The position numbers were made by a program, and so were the translations under genes. Positions 1-7,243 of a stretch of DNA of 25,754 bases are shown here, piece after piece. The number at the start of each line of letters is the position of its first letter. The stretch's first letter is position 1. Source of the DNA: Eubacterium sp. TM05-53 (GTDB taxonomy: Bacteria > Bacillota_I > Bacilli_A > Erysipelotrichales > Erysipelotrichaceae); assembly GCF_003436425.1 (NCBI RefSeq), contig NZ_QSPK01000031.1:1-25754 (forward strand), in the 5' to 3' direction. The notes beneath the pieces are model-generated. The model worked only from the letters and a program-made list of their open reading frames with translations, ran no database searches and was not told the origin of the DNA.

Positions 1-1
1 G

Positions 2-85
2 GCTCTATTATTTCACAAAGAGATCGTTCTTTTAATATGGGTCCTATTTGACGCTTACAATCTTTCAAGAAAAAGAAAGTGGTAA
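2..85 (+). CDS. C-terminal tail of a small membrane protein (partial)
   Basis: The frame starting at base 2 is open from the window edge to a TAA at 83-85. Its 27 residues have a hydrophobic stretch (EIVLLIWVLFDAYNL) followed by a basic end (SRKRKW), as in the last membrane helix of a small integral membrane protein. The stop lies in the left arm of the hairpin at 76-115, which would end its transcript. Frame 1 is also open as far as a TGA at 49-51, so the choice of frame rests only on hydrophobic character and on the position of the terminator. The family cannot be named from this fragment. Confidence 0.35.
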   Translation, partial: ALLFHKEIVLLIWVLFDAYNLSRKRKW

Positions 86-115
86 AACTCATTTTGTTTG
101 AGTAATTACCACTTT
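76..115. terminator. Bidirectional intrinsic terminator
   Basis: AAAGTGGTAA (76-85) pairs with TTACCACTTT (106-115), and the inner ACTC/GAGT (87-90 with 100-103) extends the stem. Read on the minus strand, a run rich in T follows, so it ends the Sel1 gene whose stop is at 120-122. On the plus strand the right arm finishes in TTTT, so it can also end the partial membrane-protein gene. Confidence 0.7.
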
Positions 116-119
116 TGTT

Positions 120-1007
120 TTAATCTAGCATTTCTATATAGTTCACATTTACATATTGACTATATAAAGGCTCATCATGGATCATGGCATTCTGAAAGAA
201 TTGATCGACATCTTCATAGTTTTTATCATCCATGGAGATATAGAATAAACCATCCTCATATTTGGCTTCAATAATGTGATCCTCTCCATTAATTTCTAAG
301 GCGAGTTTACAATGCTTTTGTAGAACGTAATATAAGTCAAATAGATCCATATAGTCTGCATCAAATTGAATGAGAGAATATAAATCAAGAACGATATGTT
401 TCATGATAGTAAGATCCCCAAAGAAATCCGAATAGATCAGTCTTTGAGACTGAAATTCTTTCGCAATCAACAACAATTGAATGGCTTGATCTTCATTGCC
501 TTCTTCGACATAGATCTTGGCCAGTCTAGAATAGACTTCGGGAACAGGATCAAACGTATTTGTTGCACCTTGAAGTAAAGGATATAAGCCTTTGATAATT
601 TGTACATACTTTGGATAATCCTTCTGTACATAATAGCCATTCTTATACATATCTGCTAGTTTATAGGCTGCCACGATATTTCCTTGATCACTGGCTAGCT
701 TATAGTAGTGAAAGGCCTTCTCATAATCGGGTTGACCGACACGTCCATAATAGTAGATGTAGCCTAAACATTCATAGGCATCTACATAGTTTAATTTAGC
801 GGCCATTAAATAATAGTCTTCCGCAAGATCGAACTGTTTTTGACCATAATACCAGCCACCTAGTTCCACCATATATTCTGGATTGTTTGTTTCTTGGATT
901 AAAAATTCTAGTGCATGTATAAATTGAATATCATCCTCATATTTGGGGTGCACCAAATCATAATAATCATCTAGAACTTGTTTTGCACTTTCAATTGTGA
1001 ATGCCAT
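120..1007 (-). CDS. Sel1/TPR-repeat protein
   Basis: This is a 295-aa cytoplasmic protein with no signal peptide or membrane segment. Residues about 55-125 contain helical repeats of the Sel1 type: A-E-D-Y-Y-L-M-A-A-K, then G-Y-I-Y-Y-Y-G-R with Y-E-K-A-F-H-Y-Y-K-L-A-S-D-Q-G-N, then A-Y-K-L-A-D-M-Y-K-N-G. A less regular repeat follows near residue 170. Sel1 repeats are protein-interaction scaffolds, and the partner is unknown. The C-terminal 100 residues are acidic and aromatic and are not recognised. The start follows AAGAAGG, 10 nt upstream. The gene begins 5 bp after the stop of the PemK-like gene, so the two are probably co-transcribed. Confidence 0.75.
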   Translation of the reverse strand: MAFTIESAKQVLDDYYDLVHPKYEDDIQFIHALEFLIQETNNPEYMVELGGWYYGQKQFDLAEDYYLMAAKLNYVDAYECLGYIYYYGRVGQPDYEKAFHYYKLASDQGNIVAAYKLADMYKNGYYVQKDYPKYVQIIKGLYPLLQGATNTFDPVPEVYSRLAKIYVEEGNEDQAIQLLLIAKEFQSQRLIYSDFFGDLTIMKHIVLDLYSLIQFDADYMDLFDLYYVLQKHCKLALEINGEDHIIEAKYEDGLFYISMDDKNYEDVDQFFQNAMIHDEPLYSQYVNVNYIEMLD

Positions 1008-1012
1008 ACTAT

Positions 1013-2176
1013 CTAAACCTTCTTTACTTTCTTATATTCGATTTCAAAAATTGGAATAAAAGGTTTGTTGATCTCTTTATTCCGTGATTTCTTGCTTAAG
1101 AAACCCTCCAACATCTCTTTTATACCATTTTCAGTTAATTCATCCTCCACACAATAATATTTGGGACTATATTGCCAAACTGAATAATTATCATTATACA
1201 TTTCTTCTAGCTTTGCACAATAGGGGCGTTTGCGATAATTAAATAAATATACAATTTCTTCATCTGTATTCATATCCCTTAATATGGTTCCTAGTGGATA
1301 ATAATTGTAGTATTGTACATTTTTAGAAACGTAAACATCTTCTTTTAATTTCAATACTTCTTTGTTTTCTTTTTTTAACTGTTTATTCACATAACGATTC
1401 AAATTCATGTTAAAAACATATTTTAAACTACGTGGATTTGGCTCGATTTTTCTTTCTATATCTGTATTAATGAATAGATTTAAACCTTTTAATTCGATAT
1501 CACCATTTGTTTTTGAACAAACATATCCATATATTTTATCGTCTTGAATTTTTGATAAAAAGTAAAGGGAAGATTTATATTCCACTATATCTCCTATTTC
1601 AAATGTAAATTCAATGTTTTCAAATAAATCAATATGATGTACATCACTATTTTTCAATAATTGAATCTTTCTTTGAATTTGAATTAAATCTTTGTTTGAG
1701 ACCTGTTTTAAAATTCCCTTGATATTTTGAATGGGAATTCGATACACATTGTTTAAATACAGATAGGAATCGCTAAAAGCACCTGTTATCTTATCTTTAT
1801 GTCCATCTTTTAAAGTGTATTGAATCTTTGGATTCTTTTTCTTTGTGCTTCCTGCATACCCATACAAATAGTCTTTATCCTTTTTGATAATCAAATACGG
1901 ACGAATGCGATGGGGGCTATTGATATCTACCAAATTGTCTTCGCAAACGGGCATACGACAAAAAACAAGGTGTCCGGGTTGGATTGTTTTGAATAAATCC
2001 AATTGTTCATCTAAATAATTTGTTGATTTTGCGACATACGTTTGTTTCATTTTTTTTGGTGGATTTAAATCTTTCTTTTGTTTCACCTTTTTTGGTGGAT
2101 TTAAATCATTCTTTTGTTTGATCTCAACTGGTTTTTCACGATGAAATAATCGTTTAATAAATTCAATGATGCGCAT
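1013..2176 (-). CDS. Two-module protein with PemK/MazF-like segment
   Basis: The protein is 387 aa from the ATG at 2176, which is chosen because AGAGGAAG lies just upstream; a longer in-frame reading has no such site. The N-terminus is basic and amphipathic, followed by a lysine/proline linker with a 12-residue unit (K-D-L-N-P-P-K-K-x-K-Q) present twice. Residues about 65-180 read G-H-L-V-F-C-R-M-P ... R-P-Y-L-I-I ... G-Y-A-G-S-T-K-K-K, then a predicted beta-rich stretch ending in a helix. This recalls the PemK/MazF barrel (G-D-I-V ... R-P-x-L-V-I). A second segment (about 190-260) opens with F-E-I-G-D-I-V-E-Y and again has a G-Y-V motif, suggesting an internal duplication. No antitoxin-like gene is adjacent, so a toxin role is not supported. 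It forms a unit with the downstream Sel1 gene. Confidence 0.6.
   Translation of the reverse strand: MRIIEFIKRLFHREKPVEIKQKNDLNPPKKVKQKKDLNPPKKMKQTYVAKSTNYLDEQLDLFKTIQPGHLVFCRMPVCEDNLVDINSPHRIRPYLIIKKDKDYLYGYAGSTKKKNPKIQYTLKDGHKDKITGAFSDSYLYLNNVYRIPIQNIKGILKQVSNKDLIQIQRKIQLLKNSDVHHIDLFENIEFTFEIGDIVEYKSSLYFLSKIQDDKIYGYVCSKTNGDIELKGLNLFINTDIERKIEPNPRSLKYVFNMNLNRYVNKQLKKENKEVLKLKEDVYVSKNVQYYNYYPLGTILRDMNTDEEIVYLFNYRKRPYCAKLEEMYNDNYSVWQYSPKYYCVEDELTENGIKEMLEGFLSKKSRNKEINKPFIPIFEIEYKKVKKV
2052..2123. repeat. 36-bp tandem repeat, two copies
   Basis: Two adjacent 36-bp units (2052-2087 and 2088-2123) differ at a few bases. Each begins TTTTTTGGTGGATTTAAATC. They encode, on the minus strand, the duplicated K-D-L-N-P-P-K-K linker of the PemK-like protein. 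The length is a multiple of three, so a change in copy number would keep the frame. Confidence 0.9.
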
Positions 2177-2211
2177 ACTTCTTCCTCTTAGGTATAATTC
2201 TAACACATAGG

Positions 2212-2240
2212 TTCAAATTTTTTTGATTACATACTATAAT
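2212..2240 (+). promoter_or_regulatory. Candidate promoter for the paralog pair
   Basis: TTCAAA (2212-2217, 4 of 6 to the consensus), a 17-bp spacer and a perfect TATAAT (2235-2240). It lies 55 bp before the TTG start at 2296 in the AT-rich gap between divergent genes. No equally clear promoter was found for the minus-strand gene. Confidence 0.55.
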
Positions 2241-2295
2241 AATTATAACAATCATATGAAGATTTTAAAATTTGATTGAAGAAGGAGGAGTTTAT

Positions 2296-3813
2296 TTGGT
2301 ACGATTATTAGAACACGCAAATCGTTATAGTAAAGAAAAGGTTTTTGATTATTGTAAAAGAACATGTCAAAACGATTATTGGGACTATGATTCCATGACA
2401 AGAAAAGAAATGTTTGAACGTATGATTGAAACCTATACCCCTGAGTATTTAGTTTCTATTTGCACAACATGGGAATTAAAGGCATTAAGAAGATTATTAC
2501 GCAACCAAGACTTAGAAGACGATCGCTATCGCTTTGAAAGACATGCATTAAGCTCTAAGTTTTTATATTTTGATAAAGAATTACCCGAAGAATTCAAAAA
2601 GAATGTCAAATTAGCTGTTAAAGATATTGATTTGGATCAAAAGGCAGAAATAGATGAACCAAGCCTAGTCATTCTTGGAATCATACGAGCATTCGGCATT
2701 ATTGAACCATCTTTGATTCAAGCTGTATGTACGGCTTGTGCATACGATTATAAAGCCATTATTGAAGGGGAACTCTTCAATTTCTGGGCTTATTTAAAAG
2801 ATGATTATCGTTTAATTGATGACAGTTTTGCGAATGAATATGTATATTGGGATTATAATGATCTTTTATATGATATTCGCAATTGTCGTATTCAACGCGA
2901 AAGATTCGAACCAAAATTCTTAGATCGAGACAGTTATATTTCTATTTTCTATCATGGTTTTGATGCGACAAATCCTGATATTAAGAAGTTCTTTACTTTG
3001 GCAAAAAAAGAAGTGGCGGACATCACAAAATTTAAAGATGACTTATTCAACAATTTACTTCGTGGCACTGTAAATGAAGAAAAGATTGATTTAATTCCAT
3101 TGTTTAATGGATTCTCAGACTCTTTGACAAAACGCTATCGCAAAGCTGTGATACAAATTTCATTGCCAAACTATTATGGACTGAGTATGAAAAGCTATAA
3201 AGAAGCACATGAACATGTGTCTTTTAATGATAAGCTTCGTGCTTTAAATGAGAAACAAACCTATGCATATTTAGATCAAAAAGATACACGCCTATTCTAT
3301 AAGTTATACTTTAGCGTCTTAGATTATGTGAATCAACAAGAAAACATAATCCCAAACAAAAAAATAGATCCAAATAATTATATTGAACCCGATGAACTAG
3401 TGAATGTCATTGAAGTGTTCTGGAAGGAAAAAGATCGTTTTATTGATGATTATGTTCAAAAGAATCCTTTGAATTTAACATATCGCAATTTGAATATTAT
3501 AAAAGATTTTAAATATGGCATGCGCAAGAATTTCTTATTGGCCGTTTATGAAAAGAACTATACAGTCTTAAATGATGAAGGCATCAACTATATGGTCAAG
3601 GGTTTAAATGAAAATCTAGATCAGTTTATTCCAGCTGAAAAAACACCAATGTTGATACAAACAGCCATTATGCCATTTAATTCAATGATCATTTATGATG
3701 GCTTTATTTCAACGGCAGATATGCAGTTGAGCCAAGAATTAGTTTCAAAGGCATTCGAAGATTATAGTTATGGACAAAAGATTTATTCGTTGTTGCCAAA
3801 AAAGATGAATTAG
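2296..3813 (+). CDS. Unrecognised 505-aa protein, first of a tandem paralog pair
   Basis: I do not recognise this family. The start is taken as TTG at 2296: AAGGAGGAG ends at 2290 with a 5-nt spacer, and the resulting N-terminus (V-R-L-L-E-H-A-N-R-Y) lines up residue for residue with the paralog downstream (S-S-L-L-Q-E-I-N-H-Y). An upstream TTG at 2272 has no such support. The protein is charged, mostly helical and soluble, rich in Y, F, D and K. Conserved blocks shared with the paralog include T-R-K-x-M, Y-T-P-E, C-T-x-x-E-L-K and E-S/D-x-Y-x-S-I-F-Y-x-G-x-D. The last 200 residues are found only here and contain no motif I can name. The gene is 10 bp upstream of its paralog and forms an operon with it. 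Confidence 0.7.
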   Translation: MVRLLEHANRYSKEKVFDYCKRTCQNDYWDYDSMTRKEMFERMIETYTPEYLVSICTTWELKALRRLLRNQDLEDDRYRFERHALSSKFLYFDKELPEEFKKNVKLAVKDIDLDQKAEIDEPSLVILGIIRAFGIIEPSLIQAVCTACAYDYKAIIEGELFNFWAYLKDDYRLIDDSFANEYVYWDYNDLLYDIRNCRIQRERFEPKFLDRDSYISIFYHGFDATNPDIKKFFTLAKKEVADITKFKDDLFNNLLRGTVNEEKIDLIPLFNGFSDSLTKRYRKAVIQISLPNYYGLSMKSYKEAHEHVSFNDKLRALNEKQTYAYLDQKDTRLFYKLYFSVLDYVNQQENIIPNKKIDPNNYIEPDELVNVIEVFWKEKDRFIDDYVQKNPLNLTYRNLNIIKDFKYGMRKNFLLAVYEKNYTVLNDEGINYMVKGLNENLDQFIPAEKTPMLIQTAIMPFNSMIIYDGFISTADMQLSQELVSKAFEDYSYGQKIYSLLPKKMN

Positions 3814-3823
3814 AAGAGGGAAT

Positions 3824-4756
3824 ATGAGCTCATTATTACAAGAAATCAATCATTATCCAAAAGAATCTGTATACAATCATTTTTTTCGGATTTGTTTTCC
3901 GGATGATGTGTTTTATGACAAAATTACTCGTAAACAAATGGTTGAGCTAATCATTCAACAATATACACCAGAAAATATTGTCGATGTTTGTACAGTAAAA
4001 GAACTAAAACTTTTAAAGCGAATTGTTGAAAACAATTTTAAAGAAGTGGATGTTCATAGTATGCCATTCGAAAAGGTGGCGCTTTATCGCAAATACTTAT
4101 TATTTGAGGATGAAATTCCAGATGAGCTGAAGAAAAATGTTGTGGAAGCTTTAAAACTCGTGGATTTTGATCAAAAAGAAAAACAAGAGAAACCAATTCT
4201 TTGTCTAATTGGATTTATACGGAGTTGTGGTGCCATTGATCCAATGGTTGTTCAAATGCGAGCCCAAAAGTATGGCTTGGATCTTAGAAGTTTAGAAACA
4301 AAACCATTATTTAACTTCTGGACATACTATACATTTGATTATTTAATGCCAGACGATACGGATGGAGAAGCTATTGTGTATTATGATTCAATTCCATATA
4401 TGGATGTGATCGCAAATGCGCGTCTAGATTATGAATTGATTGCTCCTGAGTTTTTAAAACCAGAAAGTTATCTTTCCATTTTCTACAATGGATATGACGA
4501 TACAGATCCAGATGTTCATGCGTTATTTGATCATTTTAAAAAGAGTGAAGATGTGTTTGATTCATTTAAAATGGAACGCATTCTTGAATGTATTGAAACA
4601 TGTCGTATGACTGAGCATTTGATTGCATTTTTTCCAAAATTAGAAGAATTCGATCCAAGGACGACGGAATTATTTAAAAAAGCTATATATAAAATGCCAA
4701 TGCCATATTTAACAGGCATGACACTGCAATATTATCAGTCAAAAATGAAAAGGTAG
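3824..4756 (+). CDS. Unrecognised 310-aa protein, shorter tandem paralog
   Basis: This is a paralog of the preceding gene. Over the first 65 residues roughly 40-45% are identical, and the match continues to about residue 300 (M-P-M-P-Y-L-T-G-M-T against I-S-L-P-N-Y-Y-G-L-S). The protein then stops 10 residues later, so it lacks the C-terminal 200 residues of its neighbour. The stop codon sits inside the left arm of a perfect hairpin (4745-4785). This fits either a 3' deletion that joined the gene to the terminator or a genuine one-domain form. The start ATG follows AGAGGG. No catalytic motif or membrane segment is visible. Confidence 0.7.
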   Translation: MSSLLQEINHYPKESVYNHFFRICFPDDVFYDKITRKQMVELIIQQYTPENIVDVCTVKELKLLKRIVENNFKEVDVHSMPFEKVALYRKYLLFEDEIPDELKKNVVEALKLVDFDQKEKQEKPILCLIGFIRSCGAIDPMVVQMRAQKYGLDLRSLETKPLFNFWTYYTFDYLMPDDTDGEAIVYYDSIPYMDVIANARLDYELIAPEFLKPESYLSIFYNGYDDTDPDVHALFDHFKKSEDVFDSFKMERILECIETCRMTEHLIAFFPKLEEFDPRTTELFKKAIYKMPMPYLTGMTLQYYQSKMKR

Positions 4757-4785
4757 AAATCGAAAATTAGATTTCTACCTTTTCA
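4745..4785. terminator. 17-bp perfect hairpin between convergent genes
   Basis: ATGAAAAGGTAGAAATC (4745-4761) is an exact reverse complement of 4769/4770-4785 around a loop of about 8 nt. The right arm carries CTTTT and a further TTTT follows at 4791. It lies between the convergent 310-aa gene and the amidohydrolase pair and probably ends both transcripts. The left arm includes the last codons and the stop of the plus-strand gene. Confidence 0.75.
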
Positions 4786-4812
4786 TGTGGTTTTAAATGG
4801 ATAGGAAAGTTC

Positions 4813-5985
4813 TTATCTTGTATTTTGTACTACCATTCTTCCAGATTGAATGACTTTGTTGATCTTTCTAACATTTGAAATGTTCTCTAAAGGATTCTCG
4901 TTTAAACAAACGAAATCCGCTTTTTTACCCACTTCAATCGAACCATAATCTTTATCAACTCCAACACATCTTGCGGAATTGATCGTTGCCATCTTTAATA
5001 TATCCATATTTGAAATGTTGAGTTTAGATAAAAGCTCCATTTCATAAGCTGTATTTGAATGATAATTAAATGGCGTGCCTGCATCCGTACCTAAGGCAAT
5101 CTGAATACCTTTTTCGTATGCCTTTTTTACACTTTCAACATGCGCATCTTTGACTTTTAATGTCTTATCCACCATATATTGGGCTACACCATTTTCTACA
5201 CCCTTATCGATAATGCATTGAGGAGCACAAAGGGTAGGGACTAAGAATGTGTTTTGTTCTTTCATAAGTTCAAGACATTCATCATCTAAAAAACAACAAT
5301 GTTCAATGGAATCAATACCTGCATATAAAGCGTTTTTAATACCTTGTAAACCTTGCGCATGCGTAGCCGTTTTTCTTCCTGCCTTATGAGCCTCTTCAAT
5401 CATGACCTTCATTTCATCGACAGTAAACTGGGCATTACCAGGCTCAACGCCCTTGGTCATAACGCCTCCTGTAGCCATCATTTTAATAAGATCCACACCA
5501 CTTCTAAGCTGAGTACGAACCGCTTTTAAACATGCATCTTTACCATCGGCTTCAATGCCTTCTTGCCATCCATGACCGCCTGTCATACAAATGACTTTAC
5601 CTGCACAATACATGTGGGGTCCTTCAATCACATGATTTTCAATGGCCTCTTTAATTTGTAGGTCATAGTTTTCTTCTGTTCCAACAACACGAATAAAGGT
5701 AACACCCGATTCTAAATATTCTTTACAATGTTTTTGGGCATAGAAAGCTTTTTCCATTAAGGTGAATTCTTTTTTTGAGTCAAATCCAACCGGATACAAA
5801 ATGTGTACGTGACAATTGAAGAAACCAGGTGTCACAACGTTTTCATGAATGACATCTTCATTGATTTCATAATAATCTTCAATTTGGACGATTTTATCAT
5901 CTTCAACTGTAATTAATTGATCATACTTAGGTGTATCACTAATACCATCAATTAAAGTTTGGGCATGAATATATAGCTTTGTCAC
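4813..5985 (-). CDS. Imidazolonepropionase-like amidohydrolase (paralog 2)
   Basis: A 390-aa metal-dependent hydrolase of the amidohydrolase superfamily (COG1228-like). The binuclear-site ligands are all visible: H59 and H61 in F-F-N-C-H-V-H, the lysine K168 expected to be carboxylated in D-L-I-K-M-M-A-T-G-G, H209 in A-T-H-A-Q-G, H229 in S-I-E-H and D301 in L-G-T-D-A-G-T-P. Related enzymes include imidazolonepropionases and Xaa-Pro or Xaa-Arg dipeptidases; the substrate cannot be read from sequence. It starts with GTG, and this codon overlaps the stop of the upstream paralog as GTGA, so translation is probably coupled. There is no signal peptide, so it is likely cytoplasmic. No histidine-degradation genes (hutH, hutU) are nearby, which argues against a role as HutI. 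Confidence 0.88.
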   Translation of the reverse strand: MTKLYIHAQTLIDGISDTPKYDQLITVEDDKIVQIEDYYEINEDVIHENVVTPGFFNCHVHILYPVGFDSKKEFTLMEKAFYAQKHCKEYLESGVTFIRVVGTEENYDLQIKEAIENHVIEGPHMYCAGKVICMTGGHGWQEGIEADGKDACLKAVRTQLRSGVDLIKMMATGGVMTKGVEPGNAQFTVDEMKVMIEEAHKAGRKTATHAQGLQGIKNALYAGIDSIEHCCFLDDECLELMKEQNTFLVPTLCAPQCIIDKGVENGVAQYMVDKTLKVKDAHVESVKKAYEKGIQIALGTDAGTPFNYHSNTAYEMELLSKLNISNMDILKMATINSARCVGVDKDYGSIEVGKKADFVCLNENPLENISNVRKINKVIQSGRMVVQNTR

Positions 5986-7142
5986 TTTACAATCACTCCA
6001 TCTTTAATGACTTTATTAATCTTACGAACGTTTGAAATATCATCCAATGGATTTTCTTCTAGACAAACTAGATCGGCATGTTTACCCACTTCTAAAGTTC
6101 CATACTCATCTAAGACACCTAGACAATCAGCTGAATTGTGTGTCGCAATCTTTAAAATGTCCATACGATCTACACCGTATTTTTCCATTAACTCCATTTC
6201 ATAAGCGGTGTTGTTGTGGTAATTGAATGGGGTACCACCATCTGTACCTAAGGCAATCTTTAATCCTTGAGCATAGGCTTTTTTAAAACTTTCTACGTGC
6301 GCATCCTTTACATAAATTGCCTTTTTTACCATGTAGTCGGCAATACCGGCTTCAATACCATTTTCAACAATACATTGAGGAGCAACTAAAGTAGGTACTA
6401 AATATGTGCCGTGTTCTTTCATAAAATCCAAGCATTCTTGATCTAAGAAGATTCCGTGTTCAATCGAATCAATACCGGCATATAGAGCATTTTTAATACC
6501 TTGTGTTCCTTGGGCATGGGTCGCTGTTTTTCTTCCGGCTTTATGGGCTTCTTCAATAATGACAGCCATTTCTTCTTGTGTTAATTGAGCACTTCCTGGC
6601 TCAACACCTTTGGTCATAACACCACCTGTTGCCATGATCTTAATTAAATCTACACCTTCTTTTAAAAGGGTACGTGCTGCTTTTCGACATTCATCTTTAC
6701 CATCGGCTTCAATTCCATCTTGCCAACCATGACCGCCTGTCATACAAATACATCTTCCAGCACACAACATATGTGGTCCTTGAATCAATCCAGAATCAAT
6801 ACAATCACGGATCTGCATATCGTAATCGTTGGCAGTACCTAAAACACGAATAAAAGTAACACCCGAGTGAAGATAGTCTTCACAGTGTTTTTGTGTATAG
6901 AAAGCTTTTTCCATCAAACTAAATTTTTTATCGGTTCCAAAACCAACAGGTTCCATGATATGAACGTGGCAGTTAAAGAAGCCAGGTGTAACGATATTGG
7001 CATGAATCACATCTTCATTTGTTTCATGATAGTCTTCAATGGAAACGATTTTTCCATCTTCCATTGAAATCAATTGATCCTTTTTTGGTGCATCACTCAC
7101 ACCATCAATCATTGTTTTTGCGTGTACGACTAATTTACTCAT
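5982..7142 (-). CDS. Imidazolonepropionase-like amidohydrolase (paralog 1)
   Basis: A 386-aa amidohydrolase, 34 of the first 50 residues identical to the downstream paralog. The metal ligands fall at the same numbers: H59/H61 (C-H-V-H), K168 (D-L-I-K-I-M), H209 (T-H-A-Q-G), H229 (S-I-E-H-G) and D301 (G-T-D-G-G-T-P). The two copies differ around H229 (E-H-G-I-F-L-D-Q against E-H-C-C-F-L-D-D) and after D301, where substrate selectivity could diverge. The ATG follows AAAAGGAG at a good distance. It is the first gene of a two-gene unit on the minus strand, downstream of glnN but separated from it by a terminator, so expression is probably independent. Confidence 0.88.
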   Translation of the reverse strand: MSKLVVHAKTMIDGVSDAPKKDQLISMEDGKIVSIEDYHETNEDVIHANIVTPGFFNCHVHIMEPVGFGTDKKFSLMEKAFYTQKHCEDYLHSGVTFIRVLGTANDYDMQIRDCIDSGLIQGPHMLCAGRCICMTGGHGWQDGIEADGKDECRKAARTLLKEGVDLIKIMATGGVMTKGVEPGSAQLTQEEMAVIIEEAHKAGRKTATHAQGTQGIKNALYAGIDSIEHGIFLDQECLDFMKEHGTYLVPTLVAPQCIVENGIEAGIADYMVKKAIYVKDAHVESFKKAYAQGLKIALGTDGGTPFNYHNNTAYEMELMEKYGVDRMDILKIATHNSADCLGVLDEYGTLEVGKHADLVCLEENPLDDISNVRKINKVIKDGVIVK

Positions 7143-7164
7143 AATTAAAACTCCTTTTTAAGTG

Positions 7165-7193
7165 ATTATGAACCTTGAAAGAGAATTATGCAA
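7165..7193 (-). promoter_or_regulatory. Weak candidate promoter for the amidohydrolase pair
   Basis: On the minus strand, TTGCAT (7188-7193) and CATAAT (7165-7170) are separated by 17 bp, upstream of the AAAAGGAG site. The -35 matches only three positions, so this is tentative. Confidence 0.35.
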
Positions 7194-7212
7194 GTGGTTT
7201 CAGAAAATAAAT

Positions 7213-7243
7213 GAAAAAGAAAAAAGGGAATCCTTGGATTCCC
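7213..7243 (-). terminator. Intrinsic terminator of glnN
   Basis: GGGAATC (7226-7232) pairs with GATTCCC (7237-7243) around a 4-nt loop. On the minus strand the hairpin is followed by TTTTTTCTTTTT. It overlaps the last base of the glnN stop codon. Confidence 0.85.

Noticed and set aside
1013..2176. Toxin-antitoxin locus
   Set aside because: The PemK-like protein is far too long, and neither neighbour looks like an antitoxin.
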